Source: Pseudomonadota bacterium (GTDB taxonomy: Bacteria > SZUA-182 > DTGQ01). Taken from it: a stretch of DNA of 33,197 nt. Location: NCBI GenBank assembly GCA_030625085.1, contig DAOURK010000038.1:1-33197 (forward strand), in the 5' to 3' direction. A program made the translations under genes and the position numbers. Under the pieces are notes generated by a model. It was not told the DNA's origin and made no database searches. It saw only the letters and a list, made by a program, of their open reading frames with translations. Positions 26,056 through 33,197 of this stretch are shown piece by piece (within the stretch, counting starts at the first letter, position 1; each line of letters starts with the position of its first letter).

Positions 26056-26241
26056 TTAACTCTGTTTCCGGATAAAAATCCCTCTACAATAATAAATAAA
26101 TTTATTATATGTGGTTAGTGAGTCACCTTTTACCTCAGACTTCGATATCTTAAATAATTCCCACGTTGACTCAATAAAAATAAGCAATCCAAAACCAACT
26201 ACGGCACCTAAAATTAATGCCTCAAATGCTTTGAAAATCAT
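26056..26241 (-). CDS. Small single-pass membrane protein between murE and murF
   Basis: This 61-residue protein is not recognised. Residues 6-26 (FEALILGAVVGFGLLIFIES) form one membrane helix with a glycine-rich face, and the rest is a polar tail with several Lys and Tyr. It is believed real because AAGGAGGG lies six bases before the ATG, the strongest ribosome-binding site in this part of the operon, and because it ends three bases before murF, which lacks a good site of its own. It may have a structural role in the membrane-bound murein machinery or act mainly to drive murF translation. Neither is shown. Confidence 0.65.
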   Translation of the reverse strand: MIFKAFEALILGAVVGFGLLIFIESTWELFKISKSEVKGDSLTTYNKFIYYCRGIFIRKQS

Positions 26242-26304
26242 TTCAGCCCTCCTTCAATGATTCTCTGGCATATTAGGCTCATGTAAACAAAATCTTACAC
26301 TACT

Positions 26305-26320
26305 GCCTATAAAGATAGGC
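26305..26320 (-). repeat. Small perfect hairpin after murE
   Basis: GCCTAT and ATAGGC pair around a four-base loop, six bases beyond the murE stop. No T tract follows closely, so it is more likely an mRNA processing or stability element than a terminator. Confidence 0.4.
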
Positions 26321-26325
26321 GGCTA

Positions 26326-27876
26326 TCAAATCACCTCCTCACAAAAAGCCGGCTTTCGGTTATGTAAAATCTTTTTGGCTACCTGCCGGTCATCAAAAGG
26401 GATACGCTTTAGTCCGATCGTCTGGTACTGCTCGTGCCCCTTGCCGGCAATTACTATCATATCTTTAGACTCAGCCATAAAAACCGCTCTTTCAATAGCC
26501 TCATACCTATCTAAAATAATTTCATATTTTTGGGAGATCTCTGTGTTTTCATCCTTTGATCTCTTATTATTCCAAATAGAGCACACACCTTCCTCAATCT
26601 GTCGAGCAATAGCCATCGGGTCCTCACTACGGGCATTATCACTGGTGATAATGATGTAATCACTTAATGTTGCCGCTATCCGGCCCATAGGGAAACGCTT
26701 CATTTTATCTCTATCTCCACCGCAGCCAAAAACAGTAATAATTCGTCGAGGCTGCAACCGGCGACTAGTCTCAAGAAGCCGGTTCAGAGCATCCGGTGTA
26801 TGAGCAAAATCCACTACTACCCAAAAATCCTGTCCACAGGCAATAGTCTCAAATCGTCCGGGTATATGAGAAACTCTCTGAATACCCAGTTGAATTTTAT
26901 CTATATCAACTTTTTCAGCCAGGCCCACACCAATGGCGGCCAAGATATTAGAGACATTGCAGACTCCGCCAAGATCTGTTTGAATCTCTATTTGTCCAAA
27001 AGGACCCTGAACCTCAAAATTTATACCCTGCCTGCTGGGAATAATTTTCTCTGCCCGAATTTGAGCTTTTTTTTGTAATCCAAAGGAAAATATTGGCGCT
27101 GAGGTACTTTTTTCCATCATTGAATATGAGGCATCATCCACATTAAGCACTGCAGCCTTCCCGGATTTCTTGCCCCCTTCCAAGCTAAGAAAAAACTGCT
27201 GTTTTGCTTGCCGGTACTTGGAAAAAGTATGATGAAAATCAAGATGATCCGGAGTGATGTTCGTCAAAACTACCACATCAAATTCACACCCCAAAACACG
27301 TTTCAAAACTAAAGAGTGGGAAGATACTTCTACCACGGCGTATTGGCACCCCTGTTCCACCATTCGGGCTAAGGCCTTTTGAAGATCTACAGACTCGGGT
27401 GTAGTTCTGACCGAAGGCACCTCTTCTCCCTTAATTCGGCATGTAAGAGTATTTATTAAACCCACGGAAAAACCTGAAGCTTCCAGAATAGAGGCTACCA
27501 GATATGTTGTGGTTGTCTTCCCGTTGGTTCCGGTAATTCCGATAACCCTCATCTTCTGCGAAGGATTTTGATAAAAAGTCGAAGATAACAAAGCCAGGGC
27601 CTCTCGACTATCTTTTACGCAAACCCAAACAAAAGAATCCTTGAGAGCAGAAAAATTTCTTCCCGAAATATCTTTTCCCACCACTATGGCCACAGCCCCT
27701 CGATTCACTGCTTCCTCTATATAATCATGGCCATCCTGTTGATAACCGCAAATGCATACGAAGACAAACCCCGGCTGAACCAGTCGTGAATCCTGGGTGA
27801 TCCCAGTCACCAAAGGGTTGTAATCCCCTTTTACTTCCTTGTGCTCCAAAGCCGGTAATAATTGCTTCAAATTCAT
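26326..27876 (-). CDS. murE: UDP-N-acetylmuramoyl-L-alanyl-D-glutamate--2,6-diaminopimelate ligase
   Basis: MurE adds the third stem residue. It has the MurE N-terminal domain (GITQDSRLVQPGFVFVC), the P-loop ITGTNGKTTTTYLV (about 113-126), NITPDHLDFHHTF and the C-terminal GCGGDRDKMKRFPMG. The amino-acid-selecting motif reads DNAR (413-416) followed by SEDP. Diaminopimelate enzymes usually have DNPR, and the arginine that contacts the diaminopimelate carboxylate is kept, so meso-diaminopimelate is the likely substrate, with an unusual Pro-to-Ala change. The length of 516 is slightly above average. The ribosome-binding site is weak. It lies 52 bases after ftsI. Confidence 0.96.
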   Translation of the reverse strand: MNLKQLLPALEHKEVKGDYNPLVTGITQDSRLVQPGFVFVCICGYQQDGHDYIEEAVNRGAVAIVVGKDISGRNFSALKDSFVWVCVKDSREALALLSSTFYQNPSQKMRVIGITGTNGKTTTTYLVASILEASGFSVGLINTLTCRIKGEEVPSVRTTPESVDLQKALARMVEQGCQYAVVEVSSHSLVLKRVLGCEFDVVVLTNITPDHLDFHHTFSKYRQAKQQFFLSLEGGKKSGKAAVLNVDDASYSMMEKSTSAPIFSFGLQKKAQIRAEKIIPSRQGINFEVQGPFGQIEIQTDLGGVCNVSNILAAIGVGLAEKVDIDKIQLGIQRVSHIPGRFETIACGQDFWVVVDFAHTPDALNRLLETSRRLQPRRIITVFGCGGDRDKMKRFPMGRIAATLSDYIIITSDNARSEDPMAIARQIEEGVCSIWNNKRSKDENTEISQKYEIILDRYEAIERAVFMAESKDMIVIAGKGHEQYQTIGLKRIPFDDRQVAKKILHNRKPAFCEEVI

Positions 27877-27928
27877 GTTTATCTATCTTTTTTTAACTAT
27901 GTCTAAAATAAATCCTGAACCCTGAACC

Positions 27929-29686
27929 TTAAGGGGCCGTACTGGCCAGGCGCCATCTCTGATTTTTTAGATACCTCTTTTTTTCAACGGGAGCTATATT
28001 TTGATAACGGATAATACTTTGGGCGATTTTACGAAAGACCGGAGCAGCGACCAAAGCTCCCAAATGCTCTTTCCGGGGTTCGTCAATACTCACCAAAATT
28101 GCAATTTGCGGTGTATTGGCCGGAAAATATCCTACAAAAGAAGAATAAAAAAGTTTGCTGGAATAACGCTTGCTTTCAGGATCGATTTTCTGTGCGGTCC
28201 CTGTCTTCCCGGCTACCCGATACCCGGGAAGGTAAGCAGATGTCCCTGTCCCGCTCTGCACAACCATCTCCAGCATTTTGGTTACCGACTCACAGGTGGC
28301 CTTTGATAATACCCGCCGAACCGGCCCTGAATCAGGCAACTCCAAAATCTCTCCCTCTTCATTCCTGAGTGCTTTCAGAATTCTTGGTTTTCTCCACCAG
28401 CCCTGGTTAGCAAGACAGCAGACAGCATTAATAATCTGTAAGGGCGTAACCAGAATTCCCTGGCCAAAGGAAATATTGGCCGTCGTTAAATCAGTCCACC
28501 TATTGACAGGTTTGATATTTCCCCTTGCCTCTCCAGGCAATTGGATGCCTGTCTTGCTGCCAAATCCAAAATTTTTCAGGGAAGTATGAAATTTTTCTTC
28601 TCCCAATAATAATCCAATCTTAGCCGATCCGATATTGCTTGATTCTTTAATTACATTACTAACACTTAGCCACCCATGTTTGTGGGTATCATGGATTATT
28701 CTGCCGCCAATTCGAAAAGTTCCATTCCCGCAATGAACAATATCACTCGGCCCTAATACCTTTTCTTCCAAAGCAGAAGCAGCCAGAAAAATTTTAAATA
28801 TCGAGCCCGGCTCAAAAGTATCGGTGATACAACGATTCCGCCGAAAACGAGCTGGATATTGAGAAAAATTATTTAAATTATAGGTTGGCCAGTTAGCCAT
28901 AGCCAAAATTTCACCACTTTGTATCTCCATAACTATAGCCAGCCCGGCTTTAGCTTCCATGGTGGTACAGCAATCAGCCAGCTCTTTTTCAGTCTGATAT
29001 TGAATAACCTTATTAATAGTCAATTGAAGATCATATGGACCGGCAAAGGGAATAAACTCCTGGTCAAAGTCTTCTGAAGAAAAAAATTTAGCTAAATCAG
29101 CCCCTTTTTTTTCTTTATCATTTACTCTGAGTAGCTCATCGAAAAAAAGCTCCGTTCCTTCAAGACCATGATTATCCATACCCGCAAACCCCAATAACTG
29201 TGCAGCTAATCCGGCGGAAGGAAAATATCGCTTGCTTTCTTCGCAAAAGCCTACTCCCTCAAATTGCAGTCTTTTCAGCCGATTGGCTACATCAGGGTCG
29301 ACTTTTCTTTTAATCCAAACAAAATTTTGCTTAGGGTCCAATTTTTTCTCTAAACGCCTTGTATTTAAATGCAAAATCTTACATAATTGTTGAATGATGA
29401 AATTACCTCCTTGCCGGATCTGGCGCGGGATACCATAAATTGAACCTACATTTACACTCACCGCCAGTTCTCTGCCCTGACAATCGTAAATAGTTCCCCT
29501 TCGGGGTTTTGCTGAAGTTGACAAGGACGGTAACCTGCTTAATACCTTTTCTGAATAAAAATCATGCTGAAGAATCTGAAGGTGATAAAGACGGACAGTG
29601 ATAAAGGCCATCATAATAAAAAAAAGAACCTGAAGAATAACTATCCGTCTATTTATATTGGAGCTTCTCTTCGATTTTTTCTTCAT
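27929..29686 (-). CDS. ftsI: Septal peptidoglycan transpeptidase FtsI (PBP3)
   Basis: FtsI is the class B penicillin-binding protein that crosslinks septal murein beside FtsW. An N-terminal basic stretch and one membrane helix (IVILQVLFFIMMAFITVRLY) precede the dimerisation domain and the transpeptidase domain. The catalytic motifs are SIFK (Ser295, Lys298), SSN (349-351) and KTG (494-496). No PASTA domains follow, in keeping with a diderm FtsI. The length of 585 is normal. The ATG lacks a strong ribosome-binding site (GGTAAG). It follows ftsL after an AT-rich gap of 323 bases with a possible promoter. Confidence 0.97.
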   Translation of the reverse strand: MKKKSKRSSNINRRIVILQVLFFIMMAFITVRLYHLQILQHDFYSEKVLSRLPSLSTSAKPRRGTIYDCQGRELAVSVNVGSIYGIPRQIRQGGNFIIQQLCKILHLNTRRLEKKLDPKQNFVWIKRKVDPDVANRLKRLQFEGVGFCEESKRYFPSAGLAAQLLGFAGMDNHGLEGTELFFDELLRVNDKEKKGADLAKFFSSEDFDQEFIPFAGPYDLQLTINKVIQYQTEKELADCCTTMEAKAGLAIVMEIQSGEILAMANWPTYNLNNFSQYPARFRRNRCITDTFEPGSIFKIFLAASALEEKVLGPSDIVHCGNGTFRIGGRIIHDTHKHGWLSVSNVIKESSNIGSAKIGLLLGEEKFHTSLKNFGFGSKTGIQLPGEARGNIKPVNRWTDLTTANISFGQGILVTPLQIINAVCCLANQGWWRKPRILKALRNEEGEILELPDSGPVRRVLSKATCESVTKMLEMVVQSGTGTSAYLPGYRVAGKTGTAQKIDPESKRYSSKLFYSSFVGYFPANTPQIAILVSIDEPRKEHLGALVAAPVFRKIAQSIIRYQNIAPVEKKRYLKNQRWRLASTAP

Positions 29687-30009
29687 TTTTTCTTACCGGC
29701 AATTTCTCATTGAGCTATCTTTTTTTATAAAAAACAGATTGTTAAAATCATTTGAAGGGAAAATTTATAGTGGAAGAAAAATAATTTTTCTTATAATACA
29801 TCTATTTTTTTACTTACATTATACACTTTTCCTACTACCATTGTACAAAATTATCTTTCTGCTTTACGTTAGCACCAAATCCCCCCCAAAAGAATTCGGT
29901 GTTTTTTTATTTTTATTTATCCTGATTATCTCGTTAATCTTGTCTTATAAAAAATAAAGCTATATCAGCATTCACATTCCATTTAAATCTGAGTTTATCT
30001 ATGCTCGCT
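29687..30009. other. 323-bp AT-rich gap between ftsL and ftsI
   Basis: No gene is supported here. It holds a perfect -10 box on the minus strand (29818-29823), a partial GACAGGAT-type word on the minus strand near 29918-29946, and a C-rich tract (29881-29888) whose flanks CACCAAAT and ATTCGGTG can pair with one mismatch and are followed by seven T on the plus strand. Most dcw clusters have ftsL and ftsI nearly adjacent, so this looks like inserted, decayed DNA. Confidence 0.5.
29818..29823 (-). promoter_or_regulatory. Possible -10 box of an internal ftsI promoter
   Basis: TATAAT is perfect on the minus strand, about 130 bases before the ftsI start. The nearest -35 candidate, TTGTAC, matches only three positions and is 19 bases away. 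It is plausible only because the gap is otherwise unexplained. Confidence 0.3.
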
Positions 30010-30360
30010 CTATAAAGGATGGAAAGAATAATTTTTTATGCAAAAATCAATAATTTGCTTTCTATCCGGATCAATAAATCCACACTCCAGTCTGGCCTTT
30101 TTTTCTACCCTCTCTAAGCCAATCAATGTGGCCTTCTCCAACTTGAGACGGGCATTAATTTCCATTATTTGAGCTTTCAATTTTTGTAATTGCCCAATAT
30201 CTCGGGTCAACCGGGAAATTTGAATAGGTCTCCAAGCTAAAAACAAACCTACCAAAACAAAAAAAAGAACCTCTGAAATATACCTCAGCACCTGTCTGAA
30301 AGTATGCGGGGCTAATTCTTGACAAAGCACTTGATTTTGCGCCTTTCCCTTGGCTAACAC
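30010..30360 (-). CDS. ftsL: Cell division protein FtsL
   Basis: This 116-residue bitopic protein is assigned from its position and shape: a cytoplasmic head, one membrane helix (YISEVLFFVLVGLFLAW), then a heptad-like coiled coil (IGQLQKLKAQIMEINARLKL) and a short periplasmic end, EKKARLECGFIDPD. FtsL binds FtsB and FtsQ and helps activate FtsWI. Sequence similarity within the family is low, so context carries much weight. The start is GTG, seven bases after GGGTGG, and overlaps the end of rsmH by seven bases. A shorter start is not excluded. Confidence 0.85.
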   Translation of the reverse strand: MLAKGKAQNQVLCQELAPHTFRQVLRYISEVLFFVLVGLFLAWRPIQISRLTRDIGQLQKLKAQIMEINARLKLEKATLIGLERVEKKARLECGFIDPDRKQIIDFCIKNYSFHPL

Positions 30361-31274
30361 CTTTCGGCCACCCTAAGTTTTGCACTCCGAGCCCGAAAAT
30401 TGTCCCGAATTTCTTCTTCTGTAGGCACTATGGGTTTCGGCGTTAAAATTTTTATCCGTGGGCTACTTGAACAATAAAAATCATCTGATTCTTTGGCATG
30501 AGACAATTTGCGAAAGGTCCTTTTGACAATCCGATCCTCTAGCGAATGAAAACTAATAACACACATTCTTGCCCCGGGCTTTAAAACATCCGCAATATCC
30601 TCCAATGCCTGCTTCAGTCCCTTTAATTCTTGATTAACCTCAATACGCAGGGCCTGAAATGTTTTTGTAGCCGGATGTATTTTTTTTGAACGAAATTTTG
30701 CAGGAATTGCGGATACCACAATCTCGGCCAATTGTCCGGTCCTTAAAATCCGGGACTTTTGGCGATAAGAACATATAACTCGCGCAATTCTTCGACTCCA
30801 ACTCTCTTCTCCATACTGCCAAAGTATTTGAGCAAGTTCTTTCTCACCACGACGGTTGATAATCCTGGCAGCAGTCACAGGGTTTTTCTTGTCCAGGCGC
30901 ATATCTAAAGGGGCATCTAATTGAAAACTAAACCCACGTTCCTGATTCTGAAAATGAAAAAGAGAAACTCCCAGATCGAGCAAAAATCCATCAACTTTTG
31001 ATATCTCTATTTCAGCTAAAATTTGCTTGATATTTTTATAATTTCCCTGAACTAAATAAACCCTGGTTCCAAATTTTTTAAGCCGTTCTGCTGCTCTTTC
31101 TATAATTTGGTTATCGAGATCAATTCCCACTACTTTCCCTGTGGGATAACTTTTTTCCAGGATCTGTTCTGTATGTCCCCCTTCACCCAAGGTACCATCT
31201 ACATAAACCTTGCCCTCCGAGCATCTCAGATACTCTAAAACATCCTTTAATAAGACAGGTTTATGAACAAGCAT
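30354..31274 (-). CDS. rsmH: 16S rRNA (cytosine(1402)-N4)-methyltransferase
   Basis: RsmH (MraW) methylates C1402 of 16S rRNA in the decoding centre, using S-adenosylmethionine. The 306-residue protein has the N-terminal HKPVLLKDVLEYL, the SAM-binding motif YVDGTLGEGGHTEQIL, LLDLGVSLFHFQNQERGFSF, DAPLDMRLD, FQALRIEVNQEL and the C-terminal VISFHSLEDRIVK, all typical. LGVSLFHFQ replaces the commoner LGVSSxQ. GAGAGAG precedes the ATG. It is the second gene of the cluster, 58 bases after mraZ. Confidence 0.98.
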   Translation of the reverse strand: MLVHKPVLLKDVLEYLRCSEGKVYVDGTLGEGGHTEQILEKSYPTGKVVGIDLDNQIIERAAERLKKFGTRVYLVQGNYKNIKQILAEIEISKVDGFLLDLGVSLFHFQNQERGFSFQLDAPLDMRLDKKNPVTAARIINRRGEKELAQILWQYGEESWSRRIARVICSYRQKSRILRTGQLAEIVVSAIPAKFRSKKIHPATKTFQALRIEVNQELKGLKQALEDIADVLKPGARMCVISFHSLEDRIVKRTFRKLSHAKESDDFYCSSSPRIKILTPKPIVPTEEEIRDNFRARSAKLRVAERC

Positions 31275-31332
31275 TCTCTCTCAGCACTCACCATCTAAAG
31301 GCATTCAATAAACTTAACCCCTGCCGCCCATT

Positions 31333-31764
31333 TTAAATGCCAAAACCAGCCAATTTTTCTCGGTTCAATTGAACAGACTGCTCAAATACAATCCACTTCT
31401 CCTGAGACCAAATTTCTAATTTGTTCATTACCCCTACCATGACCACAGCTTTATCAATACCAACCTTTGCTCTCATTGGTGGAGGAATAAGAATTCTGCC
31501 TTGTTTATCAAAACTTACTTCGGAAGCATTGGAAAACAAAACCCGCATAAAATCACTGACGCTTTGCTCCATATTAGGGGCATTGCGTATTTTTTCACCA
31601 ATGGATAACCACTCCTGAACCGGGTAAGCTACCAGATAATTGGCATAACTGGTTAAAATTAAGCGCTCATCTTTATATACTTTCCGCAAAACCTCACGGA
31701 CTTTGGCAGGAATACTTATTCTTCCTTTATTATCAAGATTATGCTCGTATTTTCCAATTAACAT
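31333..31764 (-). CDS. mraZ: Transcriptional regulator MraZ
   Basis: MraZ is a ring-forming DNA-binding protein with two SpoVT-AbrB-like halves, and in other bacteria it represses the dcw operon, including its own gene. Each half carries the family's DxxxR motif: DNKGRISIPAKVR near the N-terminus and DKQGRILIPPPMR in the second half. The 143-residue length is typical. It is the first gene of the operon. Tandem GTGGGG boxes lie directly between its promoter and its ATG, as expected for autoregulation. Confidence 0.97.
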   Translation of the reverse strand: MLIGKYEHNLDNKGRISIPAKVREVLRKVYKDERLILTSYANYLVAYPVQEWLSIGEKIRNAPNMEQSVSDFMRVLFSNASEVSFDKQGRILIPPPMRAKVGIDKAVVMVGVMNKLEIWSQEKWIVFEQSVQLNREKLAGFGI

Positions 31765-31770
31765 TTTTAT

Positions 31771-31798
31771 TTCCCCACTTTACCCCACTTTATTGCAC
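31771..31798 (-). promoter_or_regulatory. MraZ operator boxes
   Basis: On the minus strand three words follow each other at exactly 10-base spacing: GTGCAATAAA, GTGGGGTAAA and GTGGGGAAAT. The last two fit the MraZ site known from other bacteria (TGGGN repeats separated by five bases); the first is degenerate. They begin at about the expected transcription start and end seven bases before the mraZ ATG. Their G runs may also serve as the ribosome-binding site. Confidence 0.75.
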
Positions 31799-31803
31799 GT
31801 TCG

Positions 31804-31832
31804 ACACTACTCCTTTCAAAAATCTTTGTCAA
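31804..31832 (-). promoter_or_regulatory. Promoter of the dcw operon (Pmra)
   Basis: A perfect -35 TTGACA (31827-31832) stands 17 bases from TAGTGT (31804-31809), a modest -10. Transcription would start near 31797, at the first MraZ box. Position and repressor sites make this the best candidate for the main operon promoter. Confidence 0.6.
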
Positions 31833-32071
31833 GAAAAAAATATTTTACTTATCACATATATAAAATGCTTTAAAAGTATAGGATGTCGAATTCTTTAAAA
31901 TTGTCAAATATATCAAAATATTACTCCCTAATACCTACTCGATGTAAATAAAAAACCAAAAAATTCTTATCATATAAAATAAAAAATGAGGCCTTTAATC
32001 TATTCCAGGTAAACTAAAAGGGAATAGAGTGAAAGCAGGAAAACTACAAGTAAAATCTAAGATAAAATGAG

Positions 32072-32091
32072 GTGGGTCGAAGTGGGAAAAC
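32072..32091 (+). promoter_or_regulatory. Second, oppositely oriented MraZ-like box pair
   Basis: GTGGGTCGAA and GTGGGAAAAC are adjacent at 10-base spacing on the plus strand, and GAGAGGGAGG follows as a possible degenerate third unit. They lie about 270 bases upstream of the operator at mraZ. Being a MraZ site is inferred from the spacing and core alone. Confidence 0.35.
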
Positions 32092-32102
32092 AGAGAGGGA
32101 GG

Positions 32103-32161
32103 AAAAAGAAAGTTGGCAAAAATTCGCGTCCCTATATCGCTTCAGCGAACATTTTTCCAAC
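32103..32161 (-). terminator. Probable terminator after the amidase gene
   Basis: GTTGGCAAAAATTCGC (32112-32127) and GCGAACATTTTTCCAAC (32145-32161) pair over about 15 bases with two bulges. On the minus strand the stem is followed by TTTCTTTTT. It is about 200 bases after the amidase stop and would separate that transcript from the dcw operon. Confidence 0.45.
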
Positions 32162-32356
32162 CTTTATTTGAATATAAATTATGATAAGAGATTCATAGTA
32201 AATTCCCCCAGAATGTAATGGAGGGGGACGATTAATAAAGTGGGTTAAATAGGACCGAAGTTCTGAGTCACAAGTTATATTTTCGGGTTGACAAGACAAA
32301 AGAGAAAGTGCTGCATACAAAGTGGATTAAAATAAGTAAGGGAAAAAGGGGATTAA

Positions 32357-32863
32357 TCAAACTTTATTGAGGCCAGACCAGGATTTTAATATATTGCGGA
32401 CTAAGTTTATATCAATATGAGGACACTCTTTGACCTGACTAAATTCATAGTGAGCATAGATATCAGACCAAGAAAGAGAATGCTTTCGGCATAACAGAGT
32501 CAAAAGATCAGGCAGGGCCCAATACAATTGTCTGGCTGAAAACAATGTCTTCCCAACCAAACAAACCCCCAGGCTGTCCTGATTCTGACCATAACAATGA
32601 GCGCCCCCCTCTTCTTCACTTCTTCCCATCTCAATTACCCCATCAAGGTCGGCCTGATACTCTTCAGGCTGAATAAATCCATTTAAAATCACATAATGAT
32701 AGCCAATCTTTTGAAAGGGATTTTGACGATACACCTCAGTATCCTTTGGCCATGCCTTAAGGATCAAAGGATTTTCCTTGCCCATATGGAGGGCCTCAAT
32801 CAATTGCATGTCACCAAAATCACTCTCAGAGTGATGAATAATGATTTTTTTGATTGTGCGCAT
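32357..32863 (-). CDS. N-acetylmuramoyl-L-alanine amidase, T7-lysozyme-like (Amidase_2/PGRP fold)
   Basis: The enzyme cleaves the bond between MurNAc and L-alanine in peptidoglycan. All catalytic positions known from T7 lysozyme can be found: zinc ligands His10 (IIIHHS), His138 (AHYEF) and Cys147 (KECPHID), with Tyr55 (GYHYVI) and Lys145 as catalytic residues and His89 in GGAHCYGQNQDSLGVCLVG. At 168 residues it is a single domain without a signal peptide or wall-binding domain, so it resembles a phage endolysin or a cytosolic recycling enzyme. GAGG lies four bases before the ATG. It is on the same strand as the dcw operon and upstream of it. Confidence 0.93.
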   Translation of the reverse strand: MRTIKKIIIHHSESDFGDMQLIEALHMGKENPLILKAWPKDTEVYRQNPFQKIGYHYVILNGFIQPEEYQADLDGVIEMGRSEEEGGAHCYGQNQDSLGVCLVGKTLFSARQLYWALPDLLTLLCRKHSLSWSDIYAHYEFSQVKECPHIDINLVRNILKSWSGLNKV

Positions 32864-33017
32864 TTTACCTCATAAAGATGGGCAACCAAGTGGCTAAAAC
32901 AAGGTTACCGGATCCATGACCATACCTGCTAATAATAATCCACAGGCCATTAAAAACAATAACAAAAAAACATTACTGCTTGACCATGATTATTTCTTTT
33001 TTAACGGATAATGGGAT

Positions 33018-33045
33018 AAAAAAAGATTCCCGGAAACCGGGCATC
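33018..33045 (-). terminator. Rho-independent terminator of the right-edge gene
   Basis: On the minus strand CCCGG and CCGGG pair around a TTT loop, extended by GAT/ATC beyond one mismatch, and seven T follow. It lies about 30 bases after the stop codon of the partial gene at the right edge. Confidence 0.75.
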
Positions 33046-33073
33046 ACTTCTGTAGTGGCGACTTAGCCCATTA

Positions 33074-33197
33074 TTATATTCTCCGGATAAGCTGTTCACC
33101 ACAATCCACACAATATTTGCTCATTGCACGGCGTTTTAGAGCATGTTCTTCTTCACTACATTTTCTTTTTGGAATATCTTCATTTACGACTTCACCG
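33074..33197 (-). CDS. C-terminal end of an unidentified gene with a CxxC motif
   Basis: A minus-strand frame runs in from the window edge and ends at TAA 33074-33076. The visible 40 residues are highly charged (EEEHALKRRAMSK) and end YCVDCGEQLIRRI, which looks like half of a zinc ribbon. A terminator follows. The rest of the protein lies outside the window, so the family cannot be named. Confidence 0.5.
   Translation of the reverse strand, partial: GEVVNEDIPKRKCSEEEHALKRRAMSKYCVDCGEQLIRRI

Larger units (their letters stand above)
31765..32356. other. 592-bp spacer between the amidase and mraZ
   Basis: It contains the mraZ promoter and MraZ boxes at the left, a second GTGGG pair in the opposite orientation (32072-32091), a terminator-like hairpin (32103-32161), a TCCCCC / GGGGGA pair (32204-32228), and two further single words of the form AAAGTGGrTTAAA (32238 and 32320). 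A 62-codon minus-strand frame (32132-32320) has a TTG start and no ribosome-binding site and is not taken as a gene. Confidence 0.6.

Noticed and set aside
29658..29957. 99-codon hydrophobic plus-strand frame overlapping the ftsI start
   Set aside because: It is rich in Phe, Leu and Ile because the DNA is AT-rich, overlaps ftsI antisense and has no ribosome-binding site.
32132..32320. 62-codon minus-strand frame between the amidase and mraZ
   Set aside because: It uses a TTG start without a ribosome-binding site and overlaps a terminator-like hairpin and G-rich motifs.
32864..33073. Short hydrophobic minus-strand frames before the amidase (for example MACGLLLAGMVMDPVTLF)
   Set aside because: They are under 35 codons and lack a convincing start and ribosome-binding site. 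Two overlapping frames look equally plausible, so no gene or frameshift can be supported.

Overview
The window carries a complete division and cell-wall (dcw) cluster, read on the minus strand from right to left: mraZ, rsmH, ftsL, ftsI, murE, a 61-residue membrane protein, murF, mraY, murD, ftsW, murG, murC, murB, ddl, ftsQ, ftsA, ftsZ. It is followed by a CbiQ/EcfT-type permease, tyrS and pyk. The gene order, FtsQ/FtsL, and a MurE that keeps the arginine of the diaminopimelate-type motif fit a diderm (Gram-negative) bacterium. The AT-leaning composition and dispersed repeats built on GACAGGAT/ATCCTGTC remind me of Desulfobacterota-like or uncultivated candidate-phylum genomes. That placement is an inference and no species is named.

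Left accessory part (1 to about 9.4 kb). A minus-strand FAD/NAD-dependent oxidoreductase (217-1551) stands divergently from a plus-strand exported protein of unknown function (2084-3580, TTG start). Two paralogous membrane histidine kinases follow on the plus strand (4257-6707 and 6994-9312), without a response regulator. The first kinase has lost its phospho-accepting histidine and the first asparagine of its N box. The pair lies between two copies of a 57-bp direct repeat, one of which is the last 57 bases of the exported-protein gene. The flanking DNA is rich in hairpins and contains a good promoter overlapped by a 13-bp inverted repeat.

Central and right part (9.4 to 31.8 kb). The dcw genes are tightly packed, many with overlapping ends (murC/murB, murB/ddl, murD/ftsW, rsmH/ftsL), as expected for a translationally coupled operon that makes lipid II and assembles the divisome. 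MraZ probably represses the operon: GTGGGG repeats spaced 10 bp lie between a TTGACA promoter and the mraZ start codon. Interruptions in the operon are a GACAGGAT-family repeat between ftsZ and the ecfT-like gene, a nested palindrome between ddl and ftsQ, and a 323-bp AT-rich gap between ftsL and ftsI with a possible internal promoter.

Right edge (31.8 to 33.2 kb). A 592-bp spacer separates mraZ from a T7-lysozyme-like N-acetylmuramoyl-L-alanine amidase. Beyond it is a terminator and the C-terminal end of an unidentified gene with a CxxC motif.

The best candidates for something new are the kinase/pseudokinase tandem framed by the direct repeat, the 61-residue membrane protein with a strong ribosome-binding site between murE and murF, and an FtsZ with two copies of the C-terminal partner-binding peptide. 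No CRISPR array, rRNA or tRNA was recognised.
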